Below are positions 60,086-64,000 of a stretch of DNA of 64,000 nt, in pieces. The notes under the pieces were generated by a model, which saw only the letters and a list, made by a program, of their open reading frames with translations, had not been told where the DNA came from and ran no database searches. Numbering within the stretch: the stretch's first letter is position 1; the number at the start of each line of letters is the position of its first letter. Both the position numbers and the translations under genes were made by a program. Origin of the DNA: Lycocorax pyrrhopterus obiensis (Eukaryota; Chordata; Aves; Passeriformes; Paradisaeidae); NCBI GenBank assembly GCA_014706295.1, contig JACSVZ010000007.1, forward strand, positions 37,991,133-38,055,132. The letters are read 5' to 3'.

Positions 60086-63000
60086 ATGTGCCACTGCAAA
60101 TCTGGAAGGACTTACTGTTCAAGCAGTCTCAAGATGATTTTTTATTGCTGGATATAATTTGAGTATATGACAGTTTATGTTGATTCTGTTTTTATTCACC
60201 CCAATGATATGTCCCTTTCTCTAATGTTTGAGAGTTTGGGGATGGTTTAAAATTATTTATATAAAAAGATTCTCATATGGGGATGTTCTGGAACTTCTTT
60301 GCAGGGAATGATGAATGCAGCTAGCCATCAGCTATATCTTCTCTGTATCACCTGTTATTGCCAGTCATCTGACTACTTATTGCTCTTGTCCATGATTCTA
60401 GATGTCTACATGAAAAATTGGCATCTTTTTCAGGATTAGGAAATAGTGTTGTCCATGCAAGAAATTGATTTTGCATTTGATTTTGGTTCTTGGAGAATAG
60501 TGATACCAACAGTCCTATTAATAACAAACAGCAGAGAGTAAAAAGGATGCTGCTTAATATTCTCCGAATCTGTGTTGTATCTTAGGTTAGAGAACTTCTT
60601 CATGTTTTCCTGGAACTGTTTCCCTCTTAGGTTCACTTAAGCCAGACATTCCTTCTAACCTTCCCAGCTTCAAGGAGAAAATTAGCGAGTTTTGCCATTT
60701 AAGAATTCTGGCCTCTCACTGCAACCTTTGCCTGGATATGGGCCTGAAATATATTATTTCAGCCATACGGTGTAAATACAGGGCTACCATATGTTAATAT
60801 AAGAGCAGAAACAGGGCACGTGGGGTTTGGGGAATAGTTTAAGATACATGTATTATCATTAAAAAAAGAATTGCATGATCTTGCACATGTTGCTCAAGGA
60901 ATGAGTTCCAACATCTGAAGTGATCTGTGGTACAAAAATCATTATGTAAGAAACTACAGATAAATTTTGTGGTAAGGCAAAGTAGGAAATGGTACAAATT
61001 TTAAATGTAAAGGGTAATGTAATGAAGTTAAACATCATGAACAAATAAAAAGTCTTCTGTGCAGCTCAGAGGAGTATATGGCCCTACATGATTGTCACAA
61101 CTCAGAGAATACAGAATGCATTTTGCAGGCTGTTCTAGTAGGTGTTGGGAGAAGGGGAGAAGATGGGACAATCCTCTTAGCTCTGCCATTGCTGGAACCA
61201 GTGAAACTACCTGTATCACTGTTTAAACAAAACAAACCACCTCCAAAGCACTTAGCACCTAAAACTCTTTGCAAACAATTAATTAATTTCCAGAGTATTC
61301 TTTTTGAGAATTTAATTCTAAAAAATGTTTGTAAAATAAAGCAAAAAGCCACAGAAATACAGGCCTTAGCTTTGAGTCCTGAGCCTAAATATTTTCCCGC
61401 ATCTGTGGTAATGCCCGTATTACCTTGTTGTATTTGATCTTTACTCCCATTTATATCAGAAATAGCTCACAGGAGTCAGAGGAGTACACAGTTGTACAAC
61501 CAGTAAATGTCATTAGCCTGAGAATCATCTGGACATGACAGACTCTATTGCAAGTGTGTAGGTTTAACTTACGGTACACAGGAATGATATTTCATACTTA
61601 AGATTCAATGTCTTTGGTTTTGATATTACTGGAAAGTCATCTATCACATTTGTCTCACAGGGCCTTTTTCATGTGTTTTATAACTTATTAGACCAGAATG
61701 TAAATCAGCTTTAGTTGATTTGCACTGAATATATTTAAATCTGTTGGAATTATTTGGATTTTTTTAAATTTCTCCTTATACCACATCATTATGAAAACCA
61801 GTCAGAAAACCATAGACCATGTGTAGTATGTATCATTTCAGATAAATACAGATTGGCGATATACAATATAGTCACATACTGCATTTTATTGGTAGCCTTT
61901 AAAAAATCCTCTTAATTATTTACAACATGATAAATCATTTAACATTTTAAAATTTAATTATTGTCAGAAATCAGCATTTAGTATTCTATGCCAAAGTTTT
62001 AAACTTTGCATAGATTCTGAATTTCCTCTAAATGGATTTCAGTTAAGCTTCTTGCCTTTTTAATTTTTTTTTTCCTGGGGTATAACTGAAAGTATAAAAG
62101 ACCCATTTAAATCACCACCCTCTTCTCCAAAAAGAGGCAAGATTACATACCCAGCAGGTTTTGAATTCTTGAAATGACTTCAGACATTTTCAGATATTTG
62201 TTTTAATAATTGTTAAGAGTTTATTATGATGCATTAATTGTGTGCTCTGTAAGTTATTAAATAGTAAGTTCAACATATTAATCTTTCATGTTATTGTTGT
62301 CAATGCTATATTTAGGAATGAAGCATTAATTAAAATTCTCCTTTAAAGTTTTTTTTCTAAAAGAAAGCAGTATGTGTACTTATCATGATACATATTTGAT
62401 CTTTGGGGAAATGATTGCAAGCAAAGTTTTGATACAGCATATGCTGAACTTGAATTAAAAAGATTTTGGTTATGTAGAGTTCAAATTACCTTTGACATAT
62501 TTTTGCAGGTTAGTTACAAATTCTCAACTAAACATAGAACTCTTCTTTATCGTAGAGCCTAACATCAGATTTTAATCATATTTTGTACCCACAGGGTTTT
62601 AGGTTTCCAACAGGCCACCTGTCTCAGACATTAAAAAAATCACAGGACAGATGGGAAGGTGAAAGTGGTTGTCCTTGGATAAAGAAATTCTTACACTGCA
62701 GGAACAGTCACAGTCAAGGCTGGCCAATATATGAGACATATTACCCCTTTCTTCTAGCATTGCTGTATCATGATTGCAAATTTCCCTTTAGTAGTATAAA
62801 TATAGAATTCATCACTTATCCTTTTTCAATAGCACAAATCGCAAAACCTGTCTCTTTTCCACGTGATCTATGAACCGCTGAGGGATAACCTGACATGCAT
62901 AGTACTTCAGCAAATATAGTGTGTCTTGTACACATACCAGAGCTCCTAGAATTCCCATGTTGTTTATTAATGACACAAGGGTATGACTATTTATTTGTGC

Positions 63001-64000
63001 GGACCTCTGGCACTGGTTTGATAGGTGTGATGTATTTTAATATGTCAAATTTACTAACCTCAAGAAAATTGGCTATTGGAAAAAAAATGTGAAATGGTGA
63101 TGCTCCTTCCCATGTATTGGCATTGTTTCCCACAGGGATCATATCTTTTGTACATCACTGGCCAGTACGATGTGGGCTAACTCTCCATATGATGTAGGAA
63201 ACATTCAGCAACACTTTAAACTGCAAGGGGCAAATTCTGACCTCAGGTGTATGTATCCAGTTTTTATTGACCTGGGTATTCAAGAGCCAACAACTCCTTT
63301 GGAATGATCAATTTGTGAGGAATGAGAGAGCAGGCAAACAGTAGACTCTCCTGCATCTGACTTATGTGAAGATTCCATTCTACTTGGAGCTCTTTCTACT
63401 CTTCCCTGAGACTAAGAAGAAAAATGTTAATGGCAGTATATACTGTTCAACAGCTGTTAAGTATGCAGAGGTTCAATAACAAGCATTAAGCCTGTAAGGT
63501 TTCACCTGACCTGCACAGACGGGTGCTACTAGGTGGCCTGGAGAAAGGTCTGTGCAAATTACCCAATACTGCTGTCTAGCCTGTGGCACTGAAGAATCTG
63601 GGTTTCCCTGCCTAGAAATTCATAATTTTAGATACAATTTTGAAAGTCCAAGAGAATCCATATGCAGGGGAGGAAAAAAAAAAATCTTAGTAGAGGTTGT
63701 AAATTCACAATGTAGATTGCTTTCTCAGTGTATCCTATGTTGTATGCCAGCTATTGACTAGGGTGAAATCAGAGTTCCCCCCTCTCTGATTAACAGTGCC
63801 CATCCCTCTGAAAGGAGTGATGCGGACAGTCAGTGCGAGCCCTTAGAATCTGATCCTTAGGCAGGGGAGGAAATTGAAACTGCTATCTATTTTTCATGCT
63901 TGTTCTAACCACTGTGCAAATAGAAGCATGGGTGATTCTCTTCTAGATTCTGGTTTTGAATAAAGTCAGAACTGCAGTGATATTTTGTGCAAAACCTACC
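60086..64000. other. No recognised feature
   Basis: Short chance frames only. A tRNA-like GTTCTAACCACTGTGC (reverse complement of a box A) occurs at about 63903-63918, but no box B partner at the expected spacing was found. Homopolymer A runs near 63675. Confidence 0.45.

Noticed and set aside
63830..63920. Antisense tRNA-like or MIR-like SINE piece
   Set aside because: Only a box A-like GTTCTAACCACTGTGC is convincing; no box B at proper spacing and no SINE body.
1..64000. Full LTR retrovirus or endogenous virus
   Set aside because: No gag, protease, integrase or envelope motifs and no paired LTRs were recognised.

Overview
The window looks like gene-poor vertebrate nuclear DNA, most likely from a bird. 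It is AT-rich with long intron-like or intergenic stretches. Its reading frames are short and mostly random. It carries several CR1 LINE pieces ending in the ATTCTGTGATTCTGTG-type tail that is typical of avian CR1. There is no sign of bacterial, plasmid or phage organisation: no operons, ribosome binding sites, CRISPR arrays or phage modules. No gene could be named with confidence.

Layout. Positions 1-18,300 are mostly unrecognised sequence. They hold a palindromic repeat relic near 1.75-1.88 kb, a candidate coding exon at 2,361, a pair of AT-rich hairpins at 6.64 kb and an old antisense CR1-clade fragment at 9.5-9.8 kb. The best-supported feature is a nearly full-length but dead CR1 retrotransposon on the + strand at about 18.34-22.35 kb, with ORF1 esterase, endonuclease, reverse transcriptase and 3' tail all recognisable. 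A tRNA-derived SINE-like relic lies at about 24.4-24.75 kb, a CpG-dense exon-like 34-mer at 27.9 kb and a diverged tandem repeat of about 140-146 bp at 30.9-31.2 kb. An antisense CR1 piece is at 35.6-35.9 kb and a CR1 3' tail at 41.9-42.0 kb. Between 47.5 and 55 kb there is a cluster of retroelement debris: two CR1 pieces in opposite orientation, a further CR1 3' half, and a degraded L2-clade LINE. A candidate terminal exon lies at 48,151-48,288. A second foldback relic is at about 60.0 kb.

The only hint of a host gene is a chain of three + strand exon candidates (2,361-2,450; 27,896-27,929; 48,151-48,288). They have compatible splice phases and an open joined frame ending in TGA. If real, most of the window is the last introns of one unidentified gene. 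This is inference from splice-site and codon reading only; the middle exon has a poor acceptor. The window shows a layered record of retroelements of different ages rather than a set of cooperating genes. I found no convincing evidence of an undescribed functional system.
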